From the NCBI GenBank assembly GCA_008011715.2, contig CP136508.1, positions 2,604,001-2,668,000 on the forward strand: a stretch of 64,000 nucleotides of DNA. Reading direction: 5' to 3'. Of this stretch, positions 21,098-29,637 are shown piece by piece. The notes below the pieces were generated by a model. The model was given only the letters and a program-made list of their open reading frames with translations. It had not been told where the DNA came from and did no database searches. The DNA is from [Empedobacter] haloabium. Lineage in GTDB: Bacteria > Pseudomonadota > Gammaproteobacteria > Burkholderiales > Burkholderiaceae_D. The translations under genes and the position numbers were made by a program. How positions within the stretch are numbered: the first letter of the stretch is position 1; each line of letters begins with the position of its first letter.

Positions 21098-22780
21098 ATG
21101 AAGTACACGACGGCGTGTCCGGATTGGGAGCGCCGGATCGTGGCGCGCGAATCCTTGATCGCGCTGCCGCCTTTGTTCCCCGAGGTTGCCGAAGAAGCGT
21201 GGGAAATGATCGGCGGCTTCAGGCTTGTCGACGTCGCCGGTCAGCCTCTGGTGCGGGATTCCACGCTGCCTTGGAGCCGGGACTTCATCAAGGCGATCTT
21301 CGGATCGGAAGACCCTGAGACAGGCCGACGCCTGATCAACGAGTTCTTCCTGATGATCTCGAAGAAGAACGGCAAGAGTACGGACGCCGGCAAGATCATG
21401 CTCGGCGCCCTACTGATGAACTGGCGCCAGTCGGCCGAACTGCTGATTCTTAGTCCAACGAAGGAGATCGCGGATAACAGCTACAAGCCGATCCGCGACT
21501 TTATCAATGCCGACGATGAATTGAAGGCGCGGCTCAAGGTTCAGGATTACTTCCGGACGATTACGGACCGCGAGACGGGCGCGACGCTGAAGGTGGTCGC
21601 GGCCGACAGCGACACCGTGTCGGGAAAGAAGGCGTCGTTCGTGTTCGTCGACGAGCTGCACGAGTTTGGCAAGCAGGCCAAGGCCTCGAACATGCTGCTG
21701 GAGGCGACTGGCGGCCTGGCGTCTCGGCCGGAAGGCTTCGTTATCTATGCGACCACCCAGTCGAACGAGCCGCCCGCCGGCGTCTTCAAGGCGAAGCTGG
21801 ACTACGCCCGGAAGGTGCGCGACGGACGCGTCCACGACCCGAAGTTCCTGCCAGTGATCTACGAATTCCCGCCTGCGATGCTGGAGGCGAAGGCGTACGA
21901 GAAGCTCGAGAACGCTTACGTCACGAACCCGAACTGGGGCGTGTCGGTGGACATCGAGCGCATCACCCAGCTGCACAGCCAGGCCAAGGAGGGTGGCGAA
22001 CAGGAGTTCAAGGAGTTCCTGGCGAAGCACCTGAACGTCGAAATCGGCCTGAACCTTCGGAGCGACCGCTGGGCCGGCGCCGACTTCTGGGAAGCGGCGG
22101 CGGACACGTCGATCACGCTGGACACGCTGCTGGAGCGGTCGGAAGTGGCCGTCATCGGCATCGACGGCGGCGGCCTGGACGACCTGCTGGGCCTGGCCGT
22201 GCTGGGTCGCGAGCGCGAGACCGGCAAGTGGCTGCTGTGGTGTCACGCCTGGGCGCACAACATCGCGCTCGAGCGCCGGAAGGAGATCGCGCCGCGGCTG
22301 CTGGACTTCCAGAAGGAAGGCGACCTGACCTTGGTCGACAACCCGGGCGACGATGTCATGGCCGTGGCGGACCTGATCTGCCGGGTGCGCGACTCGGGCC
22401 TGCTGCCTGACGTGAAGGGCATCGGCGTTGACGCCGCCGGCATCGGTGATGTCGTCGACGAGCTGATAACCGACGCGCGCGGCGTGACGATGGACCAGAT
22501 CATCGCGATTTCGCAAGGCTTCCGGCTGAACGGCGCGATCAAGACCACGGAACGGAAGGTCGCCGGCCGTGAGCTGCTGCACGGCGGCCGGCCAATGATG
22601 GCCTGGTGCGTCGGCAATGCCCGTGTCGAGGACAAGGGCAACGCGATCCTGATCACGAAACAGGCCTCAGGCAAGGCCAAGATCGACCCGCTGATGGCCG
22701 TGTTCTGCGCGGTGTCGCTGATGGCCTTGAACCCCCAATCCCAAAACGCAGTAATCGACCAAGGCTTCGTATCCCTGTGA
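21098..22780 (+). CDS. terminase large subunit
   Basis: 560 residues, HK97 type. The ATPase has a deviant Walker A (MISKKNGKST, Lys93) and Walker B FVFVDELHE (181-189). The nuclease half has the acidic IGIDGGG near residue 350 and later VGVDAAG-like and AISQG elements. It cuts the concatemer and pumps DNA into the prohead at the portal. Confidence 0.95.
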   Translation: MKYTTACPDWERRIVARESLIALPPLFPEVAEEAWEMIGGFRLVDVAGQPLVRDSTLPWSRDFIKAIFGSEDPETGRRLINEFFLMISKKNGKSTDAGKIMLGALLMNWRQSAELLILSPTKEIADNSYKPIRDFINADDELKARLKVQDYFRTITDRETGATLKVVAADSDTVSGKKASFVFVDELHEFGKQAKASNMLLEATGGLASRPEGFVIYATTQSNEPPAGVFKAKLDYARKVRDGRVHDPKFLPVIYEFPPAMLEAKAYEKLENAYVTNPNWGVSVDIERITQLHSQAKEGGEQEFKEFLAKHLNVEIGLNLRSDRWAGADFWEAAADTSITLDTLLERSEVAVIGIDGGGLDDLLGLAVLGRERETGKWLLWCHAWAHNIALERRKEIAPRLLDFQKEGDLTLVDNPGDDVMAVADLICRVRDSGLLPDVKGIGVDAAGIGDVVDELITDARGVTMDQIIAISQGFRLNGAIKTTERKVAGRELLHGGRPMMAWCVGNARVEDKGNAILITKQASGKAKIDPLMAVFCAVSLMALNPQSQNAVIDQGFVSL

Positions 22781-24060
22781 AGAAAGACTTCGAAATTTTC
22801 GACGTGCTGGAGGCCACCGAGCACTGGCGCGAGGAGCAGCCGCGCCCGCAGGACGCTATGACCGTAGTTCGGTCCGGCGATCCGCAGGTGATCGCGGTGC
22901 TGGGCGGCGAACGCTCGGCATCCGGCCACGCGGTGACGCCCGACACGGCGATGCGCGTGTCAGCCGTCTACGCGGCGGTGCGGCTGCTGGCCGGCGCCGT
23001 GGCGTCGATCCCGGTGGCCGTCTACCGCGAGCATGACGGCGAGCGGGAGTCGATCAGCCCCGATCTGTGGTGGCTGCTGAACGAGCAGCCGATCAACAAC
23101 TGGACCGCCGCTTCGATGTGGGAGTGGGTGATCAAGTCGATCTGCTTGCGCGGCGACGGCTTTGTCGAGATCGTACGCCGCGGCGCCGACGTGAAGGCGC
23201 TGCGACCGCACCACCCGGACCTGGTGCAGGTGCAGCGCGTGGCCGACAGCCTGCTGTACACGGTGACCGACGACACTGGCGTTTCCCGCCCCGTGCACCA
23301 GGACGACATGCTGCACTTCGCCGGCTTCGGCTTCAACGGCACGCGCAGCATGTCGGTGATCCAGTGGGCCGGCTTCCAGTCCATCGGCGTTGCGCTGGCG
23401 GCCGACACCTTCTCGGCCAGCTTCTTTGCCAACGGCGCCGCGCCGAAGCACGTGATCAAGTCTCCCGGCAAGATGCGCGACGAGCAGGTCGAGCAGCTGC
23501 GCAACGAGTACAAGAAGAAGTATGCCGGTGCCAACAACGCCGGCACGCCGATGGTGCTGACAGAGGGACTTGAAGTCCAGGAGATGAGCATGACGGCTGG
23601 CGACGCCCAGCTGCTCGAATCGCGCAAGTTCCAGGTGATCGACATCGCGCGCGCCTTTGGCGTGCCGCCGCACATGATCGGAGCGCAGGAGACTACCAGC
23701 TCCTGGGGCTCGGGCGTAGAACAGATGACGATTGGGTTCGTCAAGTTCGCCCTGCAGCCCTACATCACACGCATCCGCCAGGAGCTGAACCGCAAGCTGT
23801 TCCGCCGGGCGTCGCCATTCGTCGAGCACAGGATGGAGGCCCTGATGGCCGGCGACTCGAAGGCCGAAGGCGAGTACATGCGCCAGGCTGTCGGCGGCTC
23901 GCAGGGGCCGGGCTGGATGACGATCAATGAGATCCGGAAAACCAAGAATTTGCCGCCCATTGCGGGCGGAAACGTCCTGTATCGGCCCGAAAAGGCATCG
24001 CAAACTGAACAGAAAGGGAAGGCCAACGATGAAACAGCTGGTGCAACTGATCCGCAATAA
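22777..24060 (+). CDS. phage portal protein
   Basis: 427 residues from a GTG overlapping the terminase stop (GTGA). The HK97-portal pattern is present: AVYAAVRLLAGAVASIPVAVYRE, WEWVIKSICLRGDGFVEIVR, ARAFGVPPHMIGAQETTSSWGSGVEQ, then a charged C-terminus. Twelve copies form the packaging and ejection channel. Confidence 0.93.
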   Translation: MKKDFEIFDVLEATEHWREEQPRPQDAMTVVRSGDPQVIAVLGGERSASGHAVTPDTAMRVSAVYAAVRLLAGAVASIPVAVYREHDGERESISPDLWWLLNEQPINNWTAASMWEWVIKSICLRGDGFVEIVRRGADVKALRPHHPDLVQVQRVADSLLYTVTDDTGVSRPVHQDDMLHFAGFGFNGTRSMSVIQWAGFQSIGVALAADTFSASFFANGAAPKHVIKSPGKMRDEQVEQLRNEYKKKYAGANNAGTPMVLTEGLEVQEMSMTAGDAQLLESRKFQVIDIARAFGVPPHMIGAQETTSSWGSGVEQMTIGFVKFALQPYITRIRQELNRKLFRRASPFVEHRMEALMAGDSKAEGEYMRQAVGGSQGPGWMTINEIRKTKNLPPIAGGNVLYRPEKASQTEQKGKANDETAGATDPQ

Positions 24061-24730
24061 CGCGCGGCGTGAGCCGGCGCGGATCGCGGCAGCGAACGAG
24101 CCCGACACGCTGTTGCTGTACGACGTGATCGACCCATACTGGGGCGTGAGCGCGACCGACTTCAACACGGCGCTGGCGGGCCTGGCCGGCAAGAAGGTCA
24201 CCCTGCGCGTGAACTCGCCAGGCGGCGACGTGTTCGACGGCCGCGCCATGGCCGCCGCAATCGCGCAGCACGGCAACGTGCACGCGGTGATCGAGGGTGT
24301 TGCAGCCAGCGCTGCCACGTACGTGACGGCCGCCTGCGCCTCGGTGACGATCGCGCAGGGCGCTTTCTACATGATCCACAACGCCTGGACGATGGCCTAC
24401 GGGAACAAGGACGACCTGCGCACCACGGCCGGCCTGTTGGAGAAGATCGATGGTTCGATCCTCGACGACTACGAGCGCCGTACCGGCCAGCCGCGCGACC
24501 AGTTGGCTGCCTGGATGGATGCCGAAACCTGGTTCACCGCCAAGGAGGCGGTCGAACACGGCTTCGCCGACTCGGTCAGCGAGACCGCCAGCGCGAAGAA
24601 CGCGTGGGACCTGTCGGCGTACAAGAACGCCCCGCGCCCGCCGTCGCCGCCGCCGGCCGCAAACGACCCTGAAGTGGAGGCCCTGAAGCAGCGCAATTGG
24701 AACCGCCTCCGCCTGCACGAAATCGGATAA
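24029..24730 (+). CDS. ClpP-like prohead protease
   Basis: 233 residues, GGGAAGG before the ATG, 32-base overlap with portal. A ClpP/S14 fold is seen: VTLRVNSPGGDVFDGRAMAAAI, nucleophile Ser94 in GVAASAATYV, His117 in YMIHNAW, followed by WFTAKEAVEHGFAD. It should trim the scaffold-like N-terminus of the capsid protein during head maturation. Confidence 0.92.
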   Translation: MKQLVQLIRNNARREPARIAAANEPDTLLLYDVIDPYWGVSATDFNTALAGLAGKKVTLRVNSPGGDVFDGRAMAAAIAQHGNVHAVIEGVAASAATYVTAACASVTIAQGAFYMIHNAWTMAYGNKDDLRTTAGLLEKIDGSILDDYERRTGQPRDQLAAWMDAETWFTAKEAVEHGFADSVSETASAKNAWDLSAYKNAPRPPSPPPAANDPEVEALKQRNWNRLRLHEIG

Positions 24731-24754
24731 CGCGCTCGCGCAATCCACCACCCC

Positions 24755-24777
24755 AGCCGCCCGGAGCGGCTTTTTTT
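24755..24777 (+). terminator. hairpin with T run before the capsid gene
   Basis: AGCCGC, loop, GCGGCT, then a run of T. It sits between the protease and the major capsid gene. Confidence 0.7.
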
Positions 24778-24800
24778 ACGCCTATCGAAAAGGAAATCGG

Positions 24801-26018
24801 ATGAAATCCATTCAAGCACTGCGCGAGCAACGTCAGAACCTGGCGCGCGAAGCACGTAACCAACTGGAACAGAAGGGCGACCGCGTCTGGTCGAAGGAAG
24901 ACCAAGCCATCTTCGACAAGCGCTCGGACGAAATCGACGCGATCGAGAACGAAATCGCAGCAGTCGAACGCGTCATGGCCCTGGAAGTCGAGAAGGATCA
25001 CAAGGACGTCGACCAGTTCCGCCGCGCGCCGGAGAACAAGGCCGAAGCAGAAGGCCGTGCGCTGTTCGCCAAGCTGGTGCGCCACGGTCCTTCCGCGCTG
25101 ACGAGCGAAGAGTTGCAGAAGGTCCGCAACGTCACTTCGACCGGTACCGGCTCGCAGGGCGGCTACACCGTGCAGACGGACGTGGCGAAGGAGCTGATCG
25201 ACGCTCTGAAGGCCTACGGTGGCATGCGCGGCGTCGCCAGCAGCATCACCACCAGCCAGGGTAATCCGCTGGGCTACCCGACGTCGGATGGCACCTCGGA
25301 GGAAGGCGAGTGGATCCCAGAGAACACGCAGGCCTCGTCCGCCGACCCGAGTTTCGGCACCGTCGGCCTGGCCGCATTCAAGGCGAGCACGAAGATCATC
25401 ACGATCCCCATGGAGCTGCTGCAGGACAGCTCGATCGACATCATCGCCATGGTGACGAAGCGTCAGCGCGATCGCCTGGGCCGCACGATGAACAAGGGCT
25501 TCACGACCGGCACCGGCATCGGCCAGCCGACGGGCTTCGTCACCGCCGCAGGCGCCGGCAAGATCGGCGCCACTGGCACCACGGTAGCGCCGACGTGGGA
25601 AGACCTGGTCGACCTGCAGGAGTCGATCGACCAAGCGTACAAGGATGCCGGCACCTGCCGCTTCATGATGCACCAACAGACGCGCAAGGCTGTCCGGAAG
25701 CTGAAGGACAGCTCGAACCGTCCGATCTGGGCAGAAGCATACGAGATGGGCATCAAATCCGGCATCCCGGCGCAGCTGCTGGGCGAGGACGTCGTCATCA
25801 ACAACGACATGCCGCAACCGGCAGCCAACGCCAAGACGATCGGTTACGGCGACTTCTCGAAGTACATGATCCGCGACGTGCTCGACCTGATCCTGTTCCG
25901 CTTCGAGGACTCGTTCTACCTGTCCAAAGGTCAAGTTGGCTTCCTGGGCTGGGCGCGCGCCGGCGGCAACCTGCTGGACGCGAACGGCATCAAGCTGTTC
26001 CAGCACTCCGCATCCTGA
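24801..26018 (+). CDS. major capsid protein, HK97 fold
   Basis: 405 residues. Residues 1-100 are charged and coiled-coil-like, the delta domain that acts as internal scaffold and is cut by the protease. The shell part begins near GSQGGYTVQTDVAKELIDALK and has the typical STKIITIPMELLQDSSIDI and GEDVVINNDMP segments. AAAGGAAATCGG precedes the ATG. Confidence 0.95.
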   Translation: MKSIQALREQRQNLAREARNQLEQKGDRVWSKEDQAIFDKRSDEIDAIENEIAAVERVMALEVEKDHKDVDQFRRAPENKAEAEGRALFAKLVRHGPSALTSEELQKVRNVTSTGTGSQGGYTVQTDVAKELIDALKAYGGMRGVASSITTSQGNPLGYPTSDGTSEEGEWIPENTQASSADPSFGTVGLAAFKASTKIITIPMELLQDSSIDIIAMVTKRQRDRLGRTMNKGFTTGTGIGQPTGFVTAAGAGKIGATGTTVAPTWEDLVDLQESIDQAYKDAGTCRFMMHQQTRKAVRKLKDSSNRPIWAEAYEMGIKSGIPAQLLGEDVVINNDMPQPAANAKTIGYGDFSKYMIRDVLDLILFRFEDSFYLSKGQVGFLGWARAGGNLLDANGIKLFQHSAS

Positions 26019-26066
26019 TCGTAACCGGCGGCCAGCTGCGGCTGGCCGCCATCACAAGGAGCCGAA

Positions 26067-26345
26067 ATGGCAAAAGCAAAAACCGAAGCGCAGGCGCCGG
26101 ACGTCGTCGACGAGACGCTGGCCACGGCTGGCGCCGACCTGGCGCCCGTGCAGTCCGAGACGCCGGCGCCGGTACCCGAAGTGCCGGCCGGCCCGCAGCT
26201 GGTCCGCGCGCGCGTGCTGTGCGCCTGCGACCTGGGCGCGCCGAACGACGTGGTCGACGTGCCGGCCCAGCTGGTGCAGGACCGCCCCGACGTGCTGGAC
26301 GCTGACGCATCCGCCGTCGCCTACGCGCTGTCGCAGGCGTACTGA
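26067..26345 (+). CDS. small head-region protein
   Basis: 92 residues. An acidic, proline- and alanine-rich N-terminal half is followed by a small strand region (LVRARVLCACDLGAPNDVVDVPAQLV). Located between capsid and connector, where many HK97-type phages have a variable protein. Possibly a head decoration or assembly protein; unproven. Confidence 0.6.
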   Translation: MAKAKTEAQAPDVVDETLATAGADLAPVQSETPAPVPEVPAGPQLVRARVLCACDLGAPNDVVDVPAQLVQDRPDVLDADASAVAYALSQAY

Positions 26346-26347
26346 CC

Positions 26348-26917
26348 ATGGCCGCCGTCTGCACAACACCGCCGGACGTGCTGGCGGTTTCCCTGGCCGA
26401 CGCGCGCGAGAAGATCCGCGCCAGCGCAGATGACGGCCTGGACGGACAGCTCACGCTGTCGCTGCAGGGCCTGATCGCGGAGACAGAGCACGCGACCGGC
26501 CACTGCTTCATGGAGCAGGCCTGGCGCGTGACGCTGGACGAGTTCCCGCGCGCGTGCGGCGCCGACGAGCCGATCATCCGCCTGCCGCACCCGGTGCTGG
26601 CGGTGCAGTCGGTGAAGTACTTCGACCCGGCCGGCGTCGAGCGCACGCTGGTCGGCAGCGCGTACGAGATCGTGCAGGAGCGGTACCGCACGTTCCTGGC
26701 GCCGGTACCGGGCACGACCTGGCCGGCGGCGATGGCGCGGCCGCGTGCGGTGACGATCACGTGCACGGCCGGCTACGGGAACGAGCCGGGCAAGACGCCG
26801 GCGCCGGCCCGCCAGTACATCCTGGCGCGCCTGGAGCTGGAGTATTGCCCGCCGATGCACGCGCCGACGCTGGAACAGCTGGCCGGCATCCTGGCGCCCC
26901 TGACCGTGTATGGGTGA
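26348..26917 (+). CDS. head-tail connector, gp6-like
   Basis: 189 residues. The sequence SLADAREKIRASADDGLDGQLTLSLQGLIAETEHATG is the helical start of HK97 gp6 / SPP1 gp15-type connectors; HPVLAVQSVKYFD and ITCTAGYG follow. It forms the ring below the portal. Confidence 0.85.
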   Translation: MAAVCTTPPDVLAVSLADAREKIRASADDGLDGQLTLSLQGLIAETEHATGHCFMEQAWRVTLDEFPRACGADEPIIRLPHPVLAVQSVKYFDPAGVERTLVGSAYEIVQERYRTFLAPVPGTTWPAAMARPRAVTITCTAGYGNEPGKTPAPARQYILARLELEYCPPMHAPTLEQLAGILAPLTVYG

Positions 26918-26920
26918 CCC

Positions 26921-27226
26921 ATGCCGAAGAACAGCAGGATCACCATCCAGCAGCGCGCTGAGGGCCAGGCGTCGGACGGCCAGCCGGTCGATACCTGGAC
27001 CGACGTCGCCACCGTGTGGGCCGACATCCGTGACATCACCGGTCGGGAGTACGTCGTGGCCGGCGCCGAGCGGTCCGAGGTCACGACCAAAATCCGCATT
27101 TGGCGCCGCGCCGGCATTACGGCTGGCATGCGCGTGCTACGCGGCGTCATCGTGTACGACGTCCAGGCGGTGCTCGATGAAGGCCGCGACACCACGCTGC
27201 TGATGTGCACGAAAGGAACCTCATGA
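26921..27226 (+). CDS. head closure protein (head-tail adaptor)
   Basis: 101 residues of the SPP1 gp16 / HK97 gp7-like group: RITIQQR, DTWTDVATVWADIRDITGREY and TKIRIWRRAGITAGMRVLRG. It plugs the filled head and presents the tail-binding surface. Confidence 0.87.
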   Translation: MPKNSRITIQQRAEGQASDGQPVDTWTDVATVWADIRDITGREYVVAGAERSEVTTKIRIWRRAGITAGMRVLRGVIVYDVQAVLDEGRDTTLLMCTKGTS

Positions 27227-27684
27227 GCTTTACCGTCGATATTTCCGAGCTGGCCGGCCTGCGCGAGCGCCTGGCCGAGTTCGGCGAGCAGGTGCAGGAC
27301 GACGTGGCCATGTCGGGCGTCGCAGCGATGGCGCGCGTCGTCTACACCGAGGCGCGCTTGCTGGCGCCGAGGTCTGAGCGTGCCCACTGGTTCCACGGCA
27401 CGCAGTTCCGGGTGAACGGTACGAAGTACCTGTTCCAGCCGGGCACACTGCACGACTCGATCTACCGGAAATTCTCGCCCGAGCGGTCCAGTAAATCGCT
27501 CAAGCTTTACCGCGTGTCCTGGAACCATCGAAAGTGCCCGTACGGCTTCATGGTGGAGTTTGGCACGCGCAACGCCGGCGCTAACTCGTTCCTGCGTCGG
27601 TCAATGGCCAGGGTGCCAGACGCGATCAACGCAGGCAAGGCGGCAATCGGAGAGGCGCTAACGCGGGTGGGAGGTGCAACGTGA
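27223..27684 (+). CDS. HK97 gp10-like tail-joining protein
   Basis: 153 residues with ATGA overlap. ISELAGLRERLAEFGEQV, a helix AMARVVYTEARLLAPR, GTLHDSIYRKFS and the conserved VEFGTRNAGANSFLRRSM near the end identify the HK97 gp10/neck family. Confidence 0.87.
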   Translation: MSFTVDISELAGLRERLAEFGEQVQDDVAMSGVAAMARVVYTEARLLAPRSERAHWFHGTQFRVNGTKYLFQPGTLHDSIYRKFSPERSSKSLKLYRVSWNHRKCPYGFMVEFGTRNAGANSFLRRSMARVPDAINAGKAAIGEALTRVGGAT

Positions 27685-28037
27685 CACAGGACGAGCTGTT
27701 CTTCGGCGCGCTCAAGGATCTGGTCGGTGGCCGCGTGTATCCGGGCATCGCCAAGGAGGGCACCGCAGTGCCGTACATCACGTACCAGGACATCGGCGGC
27801 GACGCCGTGAACTTCGTCGACCGCACGCTGCCCAGCAAAGCAAACGCGCGGGTGCAGGTCAACGTCTATTCGAAAACACGAGCGGAAGCCAAGGCCATCG
27901 CGCGCCAAGCCGAGAACGCGCTGCGCGGGGTGCTGGAGCTGCAGACGATCGTCATCGGCGCGCCCATGACCACGCACGAACCGAGCACGGGCTACCACGG
28001 CACGATCCAGGATTTTTCAGTGTGGACCGACGTTTGA
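27681..28037 (+). CDS. tail terminator/completion protein (DUF3168)
   Basis: 118 residues from a GTG overlapping the previous stop (GTGA). The DUF3168 pattern is visible: GRVYPGIAKEGTAVPYITYQDIGG, ARVQVNVYSKTRAEAKAIA. These proteins cap the tail tube. Confidence 0.85.
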   Translation: MTQDELFFGALKDLVGGRVYPGIAKEGTAVPYITYQDIGGDAVNFVDRTLPSKANARVQVNVYSKTRAEAKAIARQAENALRGVLELQTIVIGAPMTTHEPSTGYHGTIQDFSVWTDV

Positions 28038-28060
28038 GCCCGCCACCAAACCGATAACCA

Positions 28061-28086
28061 GCCCGCCCCGCGCGGGCTTTTTCTTT
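28061..28086 (+). terminator. hairpin with T-rich tail, first of a pair
   Basis: GCCCGC / GCGGGC stem followed by TTTTTCTTTT, between neck and tail-tube genes. Confidence 0.75.
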
Positions 28087-28110
28087 TCCAGCCCTCAGTG
28101 GGCACAACCC

Positions 28111-28135
28111 GGCCGCCCACCAGCGGCCTTTTTTT
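28111..28135 (+). terminator. hairpin with T run, second of a pair
   Basis: GGCCGC / GCGGCC stem and seven T, 19 bases before the tail-tube start. Confidence 0.78.
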
Positions 28136-28153
28136 CGCCCGAAAGGAACCACC

Positions 28154-28798
28154 GTGGCTGTATCTCTCCCCAATGGCACTACTTTTTCCATCGCGAATAG
28201 CTACGCGAACCCGCTGTCCGTCACCGGCGCATCTAACGCGGCCGAGTGCGTGCTGACCGTCACCAACACGCTGTCGGCTGGCGATATCGTCGAGTACTCG
28301 AGCGGCTGGTCGCGCGCGAACGCTCGCCTGTTCCGCCTGAAGGCGGCGACCGGCAGCACCGTGACGCTGGAAGGCTTCGATACGACGCTGACGACCCTGT
28401 TCCCGGCCGGCTCCGGTACCGGCTCGATCCGCAAGATCAACACCTGGCAGCAGATCACGCAGGTGCTGGAAAACACCAGCTCCGGCGGCGAGCCGCAGTA
28501 CCAGACCTACTCGTTCCTGGAGCAGGACTTCGATTCGCAGATCCCGACGACCACTTCGGCGCAGTCCATCGCGATGACCATCGCCGACGACCCGTCGCTG
28601 CCGCACCACGCCGCGCTGCTGAAAGCGGCCACCACGCGTGCCGTCACCGGCCTGCGTGCGGCGCTGCCGCAGGGTGGCGTGATCCTCTACAACACCCTGG
28701 TCGCCTTCGACGAAACGCCGTCGATGACCAAGGGCAACCTGATGGCCGTGAAAGCCGGCTATGCCCTGCTGAACCGTCCAGTGCGCTACGCGAACTGA
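28154..28798 (+). CDS. major tail tube protein
   Basis: 214 residues from a GTG with AAAGGAACC. The pattern (SVTGASNAAECVLTVTNT, GDIVEYSSGW, then QQITQVLENTSSGGEPQYQTYSFLEQDF and a C-terminal KGNLMAVKAGYALLN) fits lambda gpV-like/HK97 tail tube proteins without an extra Ig domain. Confidence 0.85.
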   Translation: MAVSLPNGTTFSIANSYANPLSVTGASNAAECVLTVTNTLSAGDIVEYSSGWSRANARLFRLKAATGSTVTLEGFDTTLTTLFPAGSGTGSIRKINTWQQITQVLENTSSGGEPQYQTYSFLEQDFDSQIPTTTSAQSIAMTIADDPSLPHHAALLKAATTRAVTGLRAALPQGGVILYNTLVAFDETPSMTKGNLMAVKAGYALLNRPVRYAN

Positions 28799-28837
28799 TC
28801 TGTCTCTCCCTGGCCCGCACTCACGCGGGTTTTCACG

Positions 28838-28867
28838 CCCGGCCGGTAGCTCCGGTCGGGTCTTTTT
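28838..28867 (+). terminator. hairpin with T run before the tail chaperone gene
   Basis: Nine-base stem with one G-T pair followed by TCTTTTT. A weaker hairpin (28814-28833) stands just ahead of it. Confidence 0.65.
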
Positions 28868-28884
28868 CCTCCTGAAAGCCAACA

Positions 28885-29298
28885 ATGAAAAAACTGCGCC
28901 TGGGCGACAACCCGAAGAATTTCAAAAAAACCATCGACATCGTACTGCTGGACGGCACCACGGCGCCGCTGGAGATCAGCTACATCTACCGCACGCGCAA
29001 GCAGTTCGCCGAGCTGGTCGACGCCAATATCGCAAAGGCCGAGGCCGAAGCGAAGGAAGCCGCGGCTGCCACGCCGGCCGACGGCGAGGCGCCGAAGCGG
29101 ATCACCATCGCGGAATCGTATGCCGCAGTGGACAAGGCCCGTACCGACCACGTGCTGCAGATCGCTGACGGCTGGGGTCTTGACGACGAATTCACCGCCG
29201 AGAACCTGTTGCAGTTCGAAGACGAGTACCCGGGCGCGCTGCACGCCATCTCGATCGCGTACGCCCAGGCCGTCGCGGAGGCGCGCGCAAAAAACTAG
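28885..29298 (+). CDS. tail assembly chaperone (gpG-like)
   Basis: 137 residues. It starts MKKLRLGDNPKNFKKTIDIV and has LEISYIYRTRKQFAELVD, as in phage tail assembly chaperones. The last codons are GCA AAA AAC TAG, a canonical A-AAA-AAC slippery heptamer (29289-29295) right before the stop, so part of the ribosomes should slip by -1 into the next frame. Confidence 0.85.
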   Translation: MKKLRLGDNPKNFKKTIDIVLLDGTTAPLEISYIYRTRKQFAELVDANIAKAEAEAKEAAAATPADGEAPKRITIAESYAAVDKARTDHVLQIADGWGLDDEFTAENLLQFEDEYPGALHAISIAYAQAVAEARAKN

Positions 29299-29603
29299 AA
29301 GCCGTCGCCACGGCCATGTACGAGAAGCAGCCCAGCGTCGAGGAACTCGCGGCCTGGGGCCTGACGCCGGAGGACGTGGCGACGGTTGTCGACGTGTGGG
29401 CCGAGAACGCGCCGGTGGTGCGCCTATTCCAGACGCTGCGCACGCAGTGGTACATGGGGATGGGCGGCGCTACTGGGCTGCGGTACCTGGTCGCGTTCCA
29501 CAAGATGGACCGGATGGACCTGTCGGAGGACGAATACGCCGACATGGAAGCGGACGTGCGCGTGATGGAGTACGCCGCGCTGGACGCGATGCATAGCAAA
29601 TAG
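29295..29603 (+). CDS. DUF1799 extension, made as gpGT-like fusion by -1 frameshift
   Basis: After slipping at 29289-29295, reading continues CTA GAA GCC ... into MYEKQPSVEELAAWGLTPEDVATVVDVW (DUF1799). The fusion has 239 residues. A separate start at ATG 29316 is possible, but its ribosome site is weak. In lambda the equivalent gpGT recruits tail tube subunits to the tape measure. Confidence 0.8.
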   Translation, partial: LEAVATAMYEKQPSVEELAAWGLTPEDVATVVDVWAENAPVVRLFQTLRTQWYMGMGGATGLRYLVAFHKMDRMDLSEDEYADMEADVRVMEYAALDAMHSK

Positions 29604-29628
29604 GCCGCCGCGTGCGGCCATCTTTTTT
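29603..29628 (+). terminator. hairpin with T run before the tape measure gene
   Basis: GGCCGC / GCGGCC stem, ATC and six T, directly after the stop codon. Confidence 0.75.
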
Positions 29629-29637
29629 GAGGCACCC

